From the IMG/VR virus record IMGVR_UViG_3300027741_000002, positions 1-64,000 of that record: a DNA stretch of 64,000 nt. The stretch is one strand, 5' to 3'. Within the stretch, counting starts at the first letter, position 1. The number at the start of each line of letters is the position of its first letter. Shown here in pieces: positions 21,459-28,806 of this stretch. The position numbers and the translations under genes are program-made. Below the pieces are notes generated by a model. The model was not told the DNA's origin and did no database searches. It saw nothing but the letters and a program-made list of their open reading frames with translations. The DNA comes from a virus.

Positions 21459-22720
21459 TAACTAGCAGTCTCCATAGGGCTACTGTACCACTTTTTCTTA
21501 GCGTAGTGTCTAGAGAATCCCTTATCTGCGTCGATAAGATATTCACGATCTCCGATTAACTCTGCGTCTGGTCCTTGTGGATTCCCATCAAGTGAATCCT
21601 TAACAGCATTTCCAAGCCAGTTGGCAGCCTGCACTGGAACAGCCTTTCCCCATACAGCCGCAAGAAGTGAGTAGTCGCGTGCAGCTTCAATATTCCAATC
21701 ATCAGGAAGTCCCTGCATACGAGCAGATTCTCGATGTGTAATAAGTCGTGGCTGCGTCGGGTGAACAACGTGATCTAGCGCGGAGCCAGTCAATACGTTA
21801 CACCAGTGATCTTCTTTCCAACGATACGGCTGTGAAAACCCTAGCTTAAAGTTATTACGAATAACGCGAGGAGAAATGTCAATCCATTTTTGCGGAAACT
21901 TACCGTCGTTTAAGTCTACCGCTTTCTTTAGCGCTTGCCCAGTGTCGCCATTTCCTTCCCAGCCGTCATTTCCGATGATACTAAAGATCTCTTCAATGCG
22001 CTGCGCATGAATATTTGTTTTACCGATGTGACCGTCAACCATTCCGTCCTTTGTGCGTAGATGCTTAACCCACTTAGAAGGAGCAGGCGCGGTGTACTTT
22101 TGCTTGTTCCATGTCTGAGGCATCTCCGCAAGATCACCGATGATGTCCATAATGCGTGGAAGTTCTTTTGGCTCGGTAATCGGAGTTGAAAACTTAAGCC
22201 CTGATTCAACTGCTACCCAGAAGTAGCGAGGACGATACGAAAATCCACCAACCTGTAGGTTGTTTTCTTTAACGTGGTATAGGTCATACTTTTTACCTGA
22301 GATCTGTTCAACCATGTCGCGATACTTAACCATTACATCGCGTCCCTGTGTATACGCCTGTTGAACACACTCAAAAACAATAGCGCGTGGTTTCACTCGT
22401 CCTGCGTATTTCATAAAGGCTACGGTGTGCTCGTGCGCCTTAGAGTCAGGTCCACGATTTGCTGGGCCAGACCATACGGACCAACCAGAGCAGGGAGGAC
22501 AGCCCATAACTATGTCTGCTTTTTGCACGCGCCATTCGTTAGGATCATCTGAAAATTCTGCTGTCCAGTCATCTCCAAGAAGATGACGGTTGTTATCTGC
22601 GACAGCATTTCCAAAGTTTAATGTTCCAGTGCGTTGAATCATCTTCATGTCATTTTGCACAAAGCCGAGACTCATGAACGCGGCAAGGCCGTTGCAGTCA
22701 ATAAAGGTATGTTGTGACAA
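21458..22720 (-). CDS. DNA cytosine-C5 methyltransferase
   Basis: A 420-residue protein with the ordered motifs of C5 methyltransferases: FIDCNGLAAFMSLGF (diverged motif I), CPPCSGWSVWSG (motif IV, catalytic Cys in PCS), IVFECVQ (motif VI), FSYRPRYFWVAV (motif VIII RxR), ESARMQGLPDDW (motif IX region) and NWLGNAVKDSL (motif X). The start is TTG at 22720; an in-frame TAA lies just upstream and motif I begins at residue 6, so no longer start is possible. The region between VIII and IX (about 220-310) is the likely recognition domain. No partner restriction enzyme is nearby. It may protect phage DNA or take part in base hypermodification. Confidence 0.9.
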   Translation of the reverse strand: MSQHTFIDCNGLAAFMSLGFVQNDMKMIQRTGTLNFGNAVADNNRHLLGDDWTAEFSDDPNEWRVQKADIVMGCPPCSGWSVWSGPANRGPDSKAHEHTVAFMKYAGRVKPRAIVFECVQQAYTQGRDVMVKYRDMVEQISGKKYDLYHVKENNLQVGGFSYRPRYFWVAVESGLKFSTPITEPKELPRIMDIIGDLAEMPQTWNKQKYTAPAPSKWVKHLRTKDGMVDGHIGKTNIHAQRIEEIFSIIGNDGWEGNGDTGQALKKAVDLNDGKFPQKWIDISPRVIRNNFKLGFSQPYRWKEDHWCNVLTGSALDHVVHPTQPRLITHRESARMQGLPDDWNIEAARDYSLLAAVWGKAVPVQAANWLGNAVKDSLDGNPQGPDAELIGDREYLIDADKGFSRHYAKKKWYSSPMETAS

Positions 22721-22784
22721 GGCTTAGCCCTTCGTAGTTCCTAGGGTAGGACCTTATACCGACATCTTACTTACCGCGCGTTAT

Positions 22785-23105
22785 TTACGCAGAAAGATTA
22801 GCGTTCTTTTCTAGCTCCAACATACCTACCTCATACCCGCAACCCGCGTATCCCGCGATGTCAATCCAAGTGTCTCCCTGGAACCCAGACTTGTTTGCGT
22901 AGCGTGCAACCTTTAACCCGACCATCATCATTGCAACGTCTTCGGTAGATATATCGACTCCAAGAATCATTGACCATACCTTCGATATACGTGCAAAGTT
23001 TTCCTCAGGTCTTCCGTATTGCGCGTCCCTATCACCTGCAATTATTTTTGCGGCCTCGCGTAAAGCCTCAACGCGATACTGAACTACTGCATCATTTTCT
23101 GTCAT
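22785..23105 (-). CDS. DUF6378-type phage protein
   Basis: A 106-residue protein with the family pattern GDRDAQYGRPEENFARISKV, LKVARYA and DTWIDIAGYAGCG. These small helical proteins are common in phages and resemble the MazG-like fold, but the function is unknown. It is coupled to the upstream small gene (ATGA). Confidence 0.75.
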   Translation of the reverse strand: MTENDAVVQYRVEALREAAKIIAGDRDAQYGRPEENFARISKVWSMILGVDISTEDVAMMMVGLKVARYANKSGFQGDTWIDIAGYAGCGYEVGMLELEKNANLSA

Positions 23106-23305
23106 TTGTCTTCTACCTTCGTGCGAATAGTGATGATCCCTGTAAGTATGTTGCCGTCATCAAGTTTATCCTTGATCTGCAACTCTGAGTCCGTAGGCAA
23201 GGTTGCGCTTTCGTCACCGCAAAAATCTTGCCAACGCTTCTTAGCACCTTCCATAATCTCAGTTAAGGTAGATCCTGTAATGTAGAACTCAACTGTAGAT
23301 CTCAT
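23102..23305 (-). CDS. Hypothetical protein (67 aa)
   Basis: A short protein (starts MRSTVEFYITGSTLTEIMEG) with a ferredoxin-like beta-alpha-beta feel and a predicted amphipathic helix EIMEGAKKRWQDFC. No family recognised. Overlaps both neighbours by 1-4 bases in a tightly packed operon. Confidence 0.6.
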   Translation of the reverse strand: MRSTVEFYITGSTLTEIMEGAKKRWQDFCGDESATLPTDSELQIKDKLDDGNILTGIITIRTKVEDK

Positions 23306-23724
23306 TATTGAACTTTCTTCTGAAGTTGATAAGGCGCGTAGTGTGAGCCATCAAGTACAGGCTGCTTGTCGTCATTAGACTTAAAGATAATATCGCCATA
23401 GCGAATTCCAACAACCTTACCTCTGCGTCCGTTATGCATCGCACCAGTAGATCCTTGATATGCGTCAAGTTTTACGCGTACCTGATCTCCAACAGTAATC
23501 GCTCCTGGTTGTGCGTCAACCCATATCTCATTAGCAACCTCTGGTGTTATAGCGTAGCCAAGTGCAAGTTGGTTAAATAGCGCTAATACCTCTTTTTGCT
23601 GAGGATTAGATAACTTCAAAGGTTCCCACGCGGAAAGAAGTTTTAGTAGTGCATTTCCAACTCCTACCTTAACCTTTGCCTCCTGCATTTGTTCTTTAAT
23701 CCACTCTTTGTTAATCTCAGGCAC
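23305..23724 (-). CDS. Hypothetical protein with SH3/KOW-like C-terminus
   Basis: A 139-residue protein. The first 80 residues are helical (EWIKEQMQEAKVKVGVGNAL). Residues about 85-130 (GDQVRVKLDAYQGSTG, RRGKVVGIRYGDIIF) have the beta pattern of KOW or SH3-like barrels that bind nucleic acid or protein. Function unknown. It overlaps the MazG-like gene by 8 bases. Confidence 0.62.
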   Translation of the reverse strand: MPEINKEWIKEQMQEAKVKVGVGNALLKLLSAWEPLKLSNPQQKEVLALFNQLALGYAITPEVANEIWVDAQPGAITVGDQVRVKLDAYQGSTGAMHNGRRGKVVGIRYGDIIFKSNDDKQPVLDGSHYAPYQLQKKVQ

Positions 23725-24202
23725 TGTAATCTACCTCCTTAGGCAAACATTTAGCACACATATCCGGGCTTGCGCCGCGGCCGACGTCATCAATTGCGCG
23801 CTGACATAGAGTACACTTTACTCCTACGTCCTTAACCTTGTACCCATTAAGCTGGCGTTCCTTGTTGCGTTCCATCTTTTCAAGATAGAACTTATCGAGC
23901 ATCTCGTCAGTTCCGCCCGCCGCAACGATGATATTTGCGACAAAGTGCAAGACGTCAACAGCCTCCTTGATGATCTCTTCACGATCTGCGTATGGAGCAT
24001 CATGTTGCCAAGGCTTCCACGATATTGCCTGACGCATCTCTGCAAGTTCGTCATCGATGGCGAGCATGTTCCAACGCATATACTCAACTAGACGACGAAT
24101 ATTTTGAGGCTTATCGCCTTCCATTTCTTCATAGTTAATAAAGTACACATCTTTTTGTAGATCACGTGTACGTCTTAACCAGTTATTGAACAAGATAGAC
24201 AT
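23717..24202 (-). CDS. MazG-like all-alpha NTP pyrophosphatase with C-terminal zinc knuckle
   Basis: A 161-residue protein. NMLAIDDELAEMRQAISWKP and REEIIKEAVDVLHFVANIIV give the ExxxE...ExxxD metal-binding helices of the dimeric dUTPase/MazG superfamily. Members hydrolyse dNTPs to dNMPs. In T4 the related gp56 destroys dCTP so that hydroxymethyl-dCTP is used instead, which makes this a candidate dCTPase given the hydroxymethylase-like gene at 34842. The C-terminus adds CTLC...CAKC, a zinc knuckle not usual in the family. Substrate is inference. Confidence 0.78.
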   Translation of the reverse strand: MSILFNNWLRRTRDLQKDVYFINYEEMEGDKPQNIRRLVEYMRWNMLAIDDELAEMRQAISWKPWQHDAPYADREEIIKEAVDVLHFVANIIVAAGGTDEMLDKFYLEKMERNKERQLNGYKVKDVGVKCTLCQRAIDDVGRGASPDMCAKCLPKEVDYSA

Positions 24203-25229
24203 TGGTTTGCTCTTTTCTCGTAAATAAACCTAACGCCTGTGTTAGGTTTATGGTTGCTTCTCTTCGTGTAGGAATGCTCGCTAGATACGTCTTACGTTGT
24301 TCTAGTGCAAGCGTAGTACGCTCCTCCTGGGACATACTTTCAATACTTGAGGCAAGATGCGTCCAGGAAGACCCAAGAATACTACTTTCTTTCCAGTCTG
24401 TAGCGATTGCAGTTAATGCGTTCATGCATTGAGCGTATCTATAACTCCACCACGTGCTTGAAGAATACGGTGGAATAAGAGCGCCTATGCTAGCTGCAAT
24501 TTGTACATCAACCTGCGCGTCGCTCCATGACTTGTTCCACTTCATAGGGACAGTAGGATTTGACAATGTAGCCGTAGTTGTTTTAACCCATCGCGTAGAG
24601 TAATTTTCCACTGCCCACTTATCACGACGCTCTGTCTCAATCATGTCCTGTGTTGAGATTAAAAATGAATCTAAGTTAATTGCCTTAAGAGAATCACGCG
24701 CTCCTTCAGGTAAAAGATTTGCAACGTGCTCTTCCTCGTTTGTCCATGGCAATGACGGATACAACGTTACAGGCCAAGGCTTTGTGAGAAGGTCCTCTAT
24801 TACCTCTATAAGGTTATTAAGCATGTTCGATTCCGACGCGTGGCTAAATCCCTTGCGGTACGAGTAAAAAGGCTTGGTGAGGTTGTCAGGCGTCTTAACC
24901 ATTGCGCGTAGGCTTGCAGTAATCTTTGCAGGCTCTGGCGCGTCAATAAATAGATGCAGCTTAGGTGAATCAAGCAGCACATCCATAACACTTAACGCAC
25001 CATAGACATGATTTGCACTTAAACTTGTAATAGGGCTGATGCCGACAAGTACCGCGTCGTATTGTTCAAGATCCTTTGTGTTCCAGGATACCTCTGGGTT
25101 TTCCTGAATAACCTCGTGACCTTGTTGTTCAAGAACACGTCTCATTACTCCGGCAAAAGATAACGAGCGCAGGTTAGCCTTCTCTGACGCATGAGATGCA
25201 GTCATACCTGTGATAAGAATTTTACTCAT
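24183..25229 (-). CDS. Putative GT-B glycosyltransferase (DNA-base type candidate), paralogue 2
   Basis: A 348-residue protein. The N-terminal strand and loop KILITGMTASHASEKANL, then EVIQENPEVSW and YDAVLVGISPITSL, match those of the adjacent 25226 protein (IIVTGFTALQIN; AAWVNLAPLNSL). The C-terminal segments IGALIPPYSSSTWWSYRYAQ and LEQRKTYLASIP also match. The two-Rossmann layout resembles GT-B enzymes such as the T4 hydroxymethylcytosine glucosyltransferases, with a late donor-binding region. Sequence similarity to T4 enzymes was not tested. It overlaps the MazG-like gene by 20 bases and the upstream paralogue by four (ATGA). Confidence 0.6.
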   Translation of the reverse strand: MSKILITGMTASHASEKANLRSLSFAGVMRRVLEQQGHEVIQENPEVSWNTKDLEQYDAVLVGISPITSLSANHVYGALSVMDVLLDSPKLHLFIDAPEPAKITASLRAMVKTPDNLTKPFYSYRKGFSHASESNMLNNLIEVIEDLLTKPWPVTLYPSLPWTNEEEHVANLLPEGARDSLKAINLDSFLISTQDMIETERRDKWAVENYSTRWVKTTTATLSNPTVPMKWNKSWSDAQVDVQIAASIGALIPPYSSSTWWSYRYAQCMNALTAIATDWKESSILGSSWTHLASSIESMSQEERTTLALEQRKTYLASIPTRREATINLTQALGLFTRKEQTNVYLVQ

Positions 25230-26437
25230 ACGAGAGTACCGTCTGCATTTCTTGCTATGCCTTTATCTTCTGCAACTGCACGCTTAATGATACGGTCACA
25301 GTGTTCAACAAATGCGGAGTATTCTGGTAAATATGGAGCAAGAGCGGCGCGTTGCGCCATTGCTGCTTCATGCAATTGCGTGTCTGTCATCTTTTCAACA
25401 TCAGGAATCTTTAACTTATACGCATCACCTAATGGATCGCCCTCACCCTTATCGGTTACAAGAATAGAGCCGACATGCGCTGCGTAGAGGAAACGTGAGC
25501 GCCACCAACCAGAACCAGCGTGTGGATACGGTGGAGAAAGAATTCCCCAGTGCTTGTTGTAAAATTCAAGTACATCTTGTTCGGTATCAAAACGTTGGCC
25601 GCCAAGCTTCTTAATAAGTTTACGACTGCCTACAATTTCTACATGCCAATCAGGATTTTTTCTTTCAAGCCAGGTGTCATGTGGCATAAGAGCTCCAAGA
25701 ACCCAAGCCTTTTTCTTGTGCTCTGGCTGAAGCGCAGTTACTGGTTGAAGTGTTGGAATTACAGTTGATGTTGGGTCAAGAGCTTCAATAGGTCCTAGCT
25801 CAACAGGCATGCGCTTGCGCACGATAGATCTATCACCGAAAGAATACATAGGACAAACTGGAACCATACCTGCAGTCCAACGATCTGCTATGAGATCACG
25901 TGCTGCCTCTACTAAACGTTTTTCATAAGGCTGAACGTTCTCGTCTGTATCCATCATGTAGTAACGTTCAACGTAGCACTTCTTAGCGGCCGCCGGGTTT
26001 AATTCTCTGACACGCTCGAGAGCTGCGTCAATATCTGCACGACTAAAGTAAGTTGCGCCTTCGTCACCGCGATGTTCAGTTCCTACAAGTAGATGCTTAT
26101 ACAACATCTCTGGTTTACGAATTAAAGCGCGAGCGCCGTTAAATACTGTATTTGTTTGCCAATCATCAAAGAATCCTACGCAAGGCAAGCCTGATGATAA
26201 AACGTATAGCGCACCCATAGCGCCTTGACGTCCGTTAAGTGAGTTTAACGGTGCAAGGTTTACCCACGCTGCATCATAAGACGACAGATCCTCGCCAGGA
26301 GTAACCTTGCGCCAATCAACATCGTGACCAGCTTCTCGTAATGCTTTGACGATAGAAGCAGGCACGTCAATTTTTTGGATTGTGCGCTTCTCAGTGTTAA
26401 TCTGGAGCGCAGTAAAACCCGTAACGATTATCTTCAT
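25226..26437 (-). CDS. Putative GT-B glycosyltransferase (DNA-base type candidate), paralogue 1
   Basis: A 403-residue protein. The ATG at 26437 is chosen because AGAAAGG lies at good distance; a GTG two codons upstream is too close. MKIIVTGFTALQIN and YDAAWVNLAPLNSL form the first Rossmann half. YAFGD-like and LGALMPHDTWLERKNPDW begin the second, and LSPPYPHAGSGWWRSRFLYA then ILVTDKGEGDPLGDAYKL look like a nucleotide-sugar binding site of GT-B enzymes, where a conserved acidic residue contacts the donor. Together with its tandem paralogue and the hydroxymethylase-like gene, transfer of sugar to modified cytosine is the leading hypothesis. Cell-surface glycan synthesis is the alternative. Confidence 0.65.
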   Translation of the reverse strand: MKIIVTGFTALQINTEKRTIQKIDVPASIVKALREAGHDVDWRKVTPGEDLSSYDAAWVNLAPLNSLNGRQGAMGALYVLSSGLPCVGFFDDWQTNTVFNGARALIRKPEMLYKHLLVGTEHRGDEGATYFSRADIDAALERVRELNPAAAKKCYVERYYMMDTDENVQPYEKRLVEAARDLIADRWTAGMVPVCPMYSFGDRSIVRKRMPVELGPIEALDPTSTVIPTLQPVTALQPEHKKKAWVLGALMPHDTWLERKNPDWHVEIVGSRKLIKKLGGQRFDTEQDVLEFYNKHWGILSPPYPHAGSGWWRSRFLYAAHVGSILVTDKGEGDPLGDAYKLKIPDVEKMTDTQLHEAAMAQRAALAPYLPEYSAFVEHCDRIIKRAVAEDKGIARNADGTLV

Positions 26438-26467
26438 ACCCACTACCTTTCTAAGTAGATTTGGAAT

Positions 26468-26499
26468 ATCACCTATTCACTGTACCAGGAATAGGTGAT
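26468..26499. promoter_or_regulatory. Perfect 11-bp inverted repeat between the SSB-like and glycosyltransferase genes
   Basis: ATCACCTATTC (26468-26478) is exactly complementary to GAATAGGTGAT (26489-26499) with a ten-base spacer. No U-run follows on the minus strand, so it is not a standard terminator. It could be an operator for a dimeric repressor, or an attenuating hairpin that lowers expression of the downstream glycosyltransferases. It sits in an 87-base gap, the largest between 22.8 and 30.6 kb. Confidence 0.55.
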
Positions 26500-26524
26500 A
26501 AACCAGACGTACTTAGCGTACTAT

Positions 26525-27055
26525 TTAGAAGGGTGCTGAAGGTGGAGCAGCAGCAACTACTGGCGCTGGTGCAGGTGCAGGCGCTGGTGCAGGTGCAGGC
26601 GCTGGTGCAGGCGCTGCAGCTGCAGGGGAAGCAGGAATACCTGCTGGCGCTGTAGCTACATAGTACATCTTAATTTCGTTCTTCTTTTGGCCTTGCCATG
26701 TGCGAGAGCCAACTTGTGCACGAAATGCGCGACCCTTAACTGCCTGCTCGATTGCAGCGTTAGAAGGACTGGTTGCAAAGAACTCACGGCCTAGACCGAG
26801 AGCTGCCATCTTGCGGAAAAACATACCAAGAGCAGCAGGTGATTCTGGAGTAACAACTAAGTTATCCCAAACAAGACGCTTGTTATGTGCGCCGCCCTGG
26901 ACCTGTGCTTTAAGCGAGAACATAGTCTTGCCTGATTGTGAAACCTTTGCAACAGCTTCCTGAACTACGAGATCGTAGTCACCATCTGGTAGTGGTTCGA
27001 AACTGCCTACATCTCCGGCGTCTTTTACAAGATCGCCCCAATTGAGTGAACTCAT
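26525..27055 (-). CDS. DUF669-like / single-stranded DNA-binding protein candidate with Pro-Ala tail
   Basis: A 176-residue protein. The N-terminal 130 residues (SFEPLPDGDYDLVVQEAVAK, SGKTMFSLKAQVQGG, KRLVWDNLVVTPES, GRAFRAQVGSRTWQG) fit the OB-fold-like DUF669/phage SSB group that usually neighbours RecA-like ATPases. The last 40 residues are an Ala-Pro repeat linker ending in PPSAPF; SSBs also have a flexible linker and a short C-terminal Pro-Phe tip that recruits partners, though the acidic residues of that tip are missing here. It lies five bases after the RecA-like gene, so the pair probably acts in recombination-dependent replication. Confidence 0.68.
   Translation of the reverse strand: MSSLNWGDLVKDAGDVGSFEPLPDGDYDLVVQEAVAKVSQSGKTMFSLKAQVQGGAHNKRLVWDNLVVTPESPAALGMFFRKMAALGLGREFFATSPSNAAIEQAVKGRAFRAQVGSRTWQGQKKNEIKMYYVATAPAGIPASPAAAAPAPAPAPAPAPAPAPAPVVAAAPPSAPF
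26555..26640 (-). repeat. Ala-Pro coding microrepeat
   Basis: A hexanucleotide-like ggtgca/ggcgct pattern on the plus strand encodes about 13 Ala-Pro units near the C-terminus of the SSB-like protein, a length-variable flexible linker. Confidence 0.75.
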
Positions 27056-27060
27056 CTGGT

Positions 27061-27837
27061 TTATTCTCCTGACTTAGTTGTTGGTGGTGTTACTGCTGGT
27101 ACACTTGGACCGAAAATCATGTCAAGCATGCGTTCGATTCCAAGGTTTTCTTGTTCAACGATCTTTCCAAGTCGACCTTGTACTCGCTCGCCTGCTTCGT
27201 ATTCGTCTGTGCGTTCTACGTACATACGACGTGCCTTAAACGGTGATTGCAGTGGGTCCGGATTAGGAAACGTTTCTACTGTAATTGCGCCAAGGATGTC
27301 ATAGAAGTAAGGTGCTTGAATTGCAAGCTGACCCTGTAGGTACGGACGTGAACGACCGTCTGCTCCAGGGCGTGCCATAGCAGTCAATACAACAGCTTCT
27401 AATGGTTGTGTAGGGTGCATTGTTAAGTCACGCAGATCACGCAATAGCGCACCCATGTGACGAAGTAGCTCGCCCCATTGTTGCATCTTCATTTGTTCAG
27501 TGCCTGCAATTGAATCCATGCACTTCACTTGAAGTTCAGAGATAGAGTCAATGATAAGTGACTTGAACTGATGCTTTCCAGTTTGTAACCACTGGAATGT
27601 TTTGAGAACAACATCGTAGTCGCGAACGTTAACGACTACAGTATCCCAGGTGCCATCAGCAACTGGAGGTTCTTCTCTAATAGGGTCCCAATACTTAACG
27701 GTGATAGGTAGGAATCTGTGCCCACCCTCAACGTCAAGCATGAGACGCGGATATGGTGCGGTTACTGCGAAGGTTGATTTACCAACCTTTGATTCGCCGT
27801 AAACCATGATTGTCAACGAACGTTGTACGTCAGACAT
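27061..27837 (-). CDS. RecA-like/Sak4-type AAA ATPase
   Basis: A 258-residue protein starting at ATG 27837 (AAAGGA seven bases upstream; a GTG immediately before is less well spaced). GESKVGKSTFA is Walker A, YPRLMLDVEGGHRFLP follows as in AAA_24 proteins, and FKSLIIDSISELQ is Walker B. AVVLTAMARPGADG is the sensor-like strand and AYFYDILGAI follows in the core. Sak4-type recombinases of this size anneal single strands with help from an SSB, which is the next gene. Replication and recombination role is by family knowledge. Confidence 0.82.
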   Translation of the reverse strand: MSDVQRSLTIMVYGESKVGKSTFAVTAPYPRLMLDVEGGHRFLPITVKYWDPIREEPPVADGTWDTVVVNVRDYDVVLKTFQWLQTGKHQFKSLIIDSISELQVKCMDSIAGTEQMKMQQWGELLRHMGALLRDLRDLTMHPTQPLEAVVLTAMARPGADGRSRPYLQGQLAIQAPYFYDILGAITVETFPNPDPLQSPFKARRMYVERTDEYEAGERVQGRLGKIVEQENLGIERMLDMIFGPSVPAVTPPTTKSGE

Positions 27838-27876
27838 CACTGTTTCCTTTCATCTCTTTGTTTGTTTGTAACATTA

Positions 27877-28806
27877 TTAAGCGTTACCCTTCTTCTCTTC
27901 AACGCCGTAATAGGCATATGGATCCGAAGGTTGGAACGCGTCTTCAAGTGCAGCTTCAGCTGCTGAACCGTCGTCAAACATCGGACATATTGAGAAGAAT
28001 GAGCATTTCCACTTGCAGTCGCGCGAAGGACTAGGGTACACGATAAAACGATGATCTCCACCTTCTTGAAGCGCCTTACGTGCGTCCATCATGTTTGTTA
28101 AAACACCGTGGATACGTTGCCAAAACGAGCGCAAGGCAAAAACATTATGTCGTACCTCAATTTGCTCATAGAAAGGAGGCTTTGCATTTGCAGAGCGCTT
28201 AACCTTCTTAAGCATAGTAAAGATTCCGCCTTCAGAGCGTTCACCTTCTTTATTTTGCGCTGTTTCAAGCATCATATAAGTAAGAATCTGTTCGTTCATG
28301 TGCGCCATGGCAGAGAAGTCGGTAAATGAGCCGCCGACTGTCTTAAAGTCTCTAAACATGCGCACTCCGTCAGCCTTGCGACGAACACGCATATCAATCT
28401 TACCTTGAAGGATAACCTCACCGTTAAGCAAAGGCATCTCGATGATCTCTTCAGTAGAAATCATCTCTAGTTCTGCGTCAATTCCATTTTCATCTACCCA
28501 TTGAAGGTAACCCTCGAGCATAATGCGTCCAAGCTCTGCCTCAGAGTCTAAATCGTAGGTATCGCGAAATGATTCCTCAAGAATGAGCTTATCTTTTGCA
28601 ACAAGTTCAGAGTGAGCCTCAAGAAGTGGAATACCTTTGCCGTAGTACATATCAAGAGCTTCGTGAACACGAGATCCAAGTGCAAGAGCACCAGTCATCT
28701 GCTGAGTTCTAGGTTGAAGGCGACGGTAGTAGCTAAGCCACCATCGTCTGCGGCAGTCCTTGAAGGTTTGAATCTCCGAGTTTGAGATTCTTATTGGATC
28801 GGTCAT
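27877..28806 (-). CDS. Cas4/RecB-like PD-(D/E)XK nuclease with Fe-S cysteines
   Basis: A 309-residue protein. ISNSEIQTFKDCRRRWWLSY opens the domain with its first cysteine. LGSRVHEALDMYY carries the motif I histidine, GEVILQGKIDMRVRR the catalytic Asp, and FRDFKTVGG the D/E-x-K. CKWKCSFFSICP near residue 275 supplies the other three cysteines of a [4Fe-4S] cluster. The arrangement equals Cas4/AddB-type nucleases used in phage recombination. There is no CRISPR array or cas1, so this is a replication/recombination nuclease. Overlaps the helicase gene by four bases (ATGA). Confidence 0.88.
   Translation of the reverse strand: MTDPIRISNSEIQTFKDCRRRWWLSYYRRLQPRTQQMTGALALGSRVHEALDMYYGKGIPLLEAHSELVAKDKLILEESFRDTYDLDSEAELGRIMLEGYLQWVDENGIDAELEMISTEEIIEMPLLNGEVILQGKIDMRVRRKADGVRMFRDFKTVGGSFTDFSAMAHMNEQILTYMMLETAQNKEGERSEGGIFTMLKKVKRSANAKPPFYEQIEVRHNVFALRSFWQRIHGVLTNMMDARKALQEGGDHRFIVYPSPSRDCKWKCSFFSICPMFDDGSAAEAALEDAFQPSDPYAYYGVEEKKGNA

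Noticed and set aside
27877-28806. Cas4 as evidence for a CRISPR system
   Set aside because: No cas1/cas2 or array; context is phage recombination genes.
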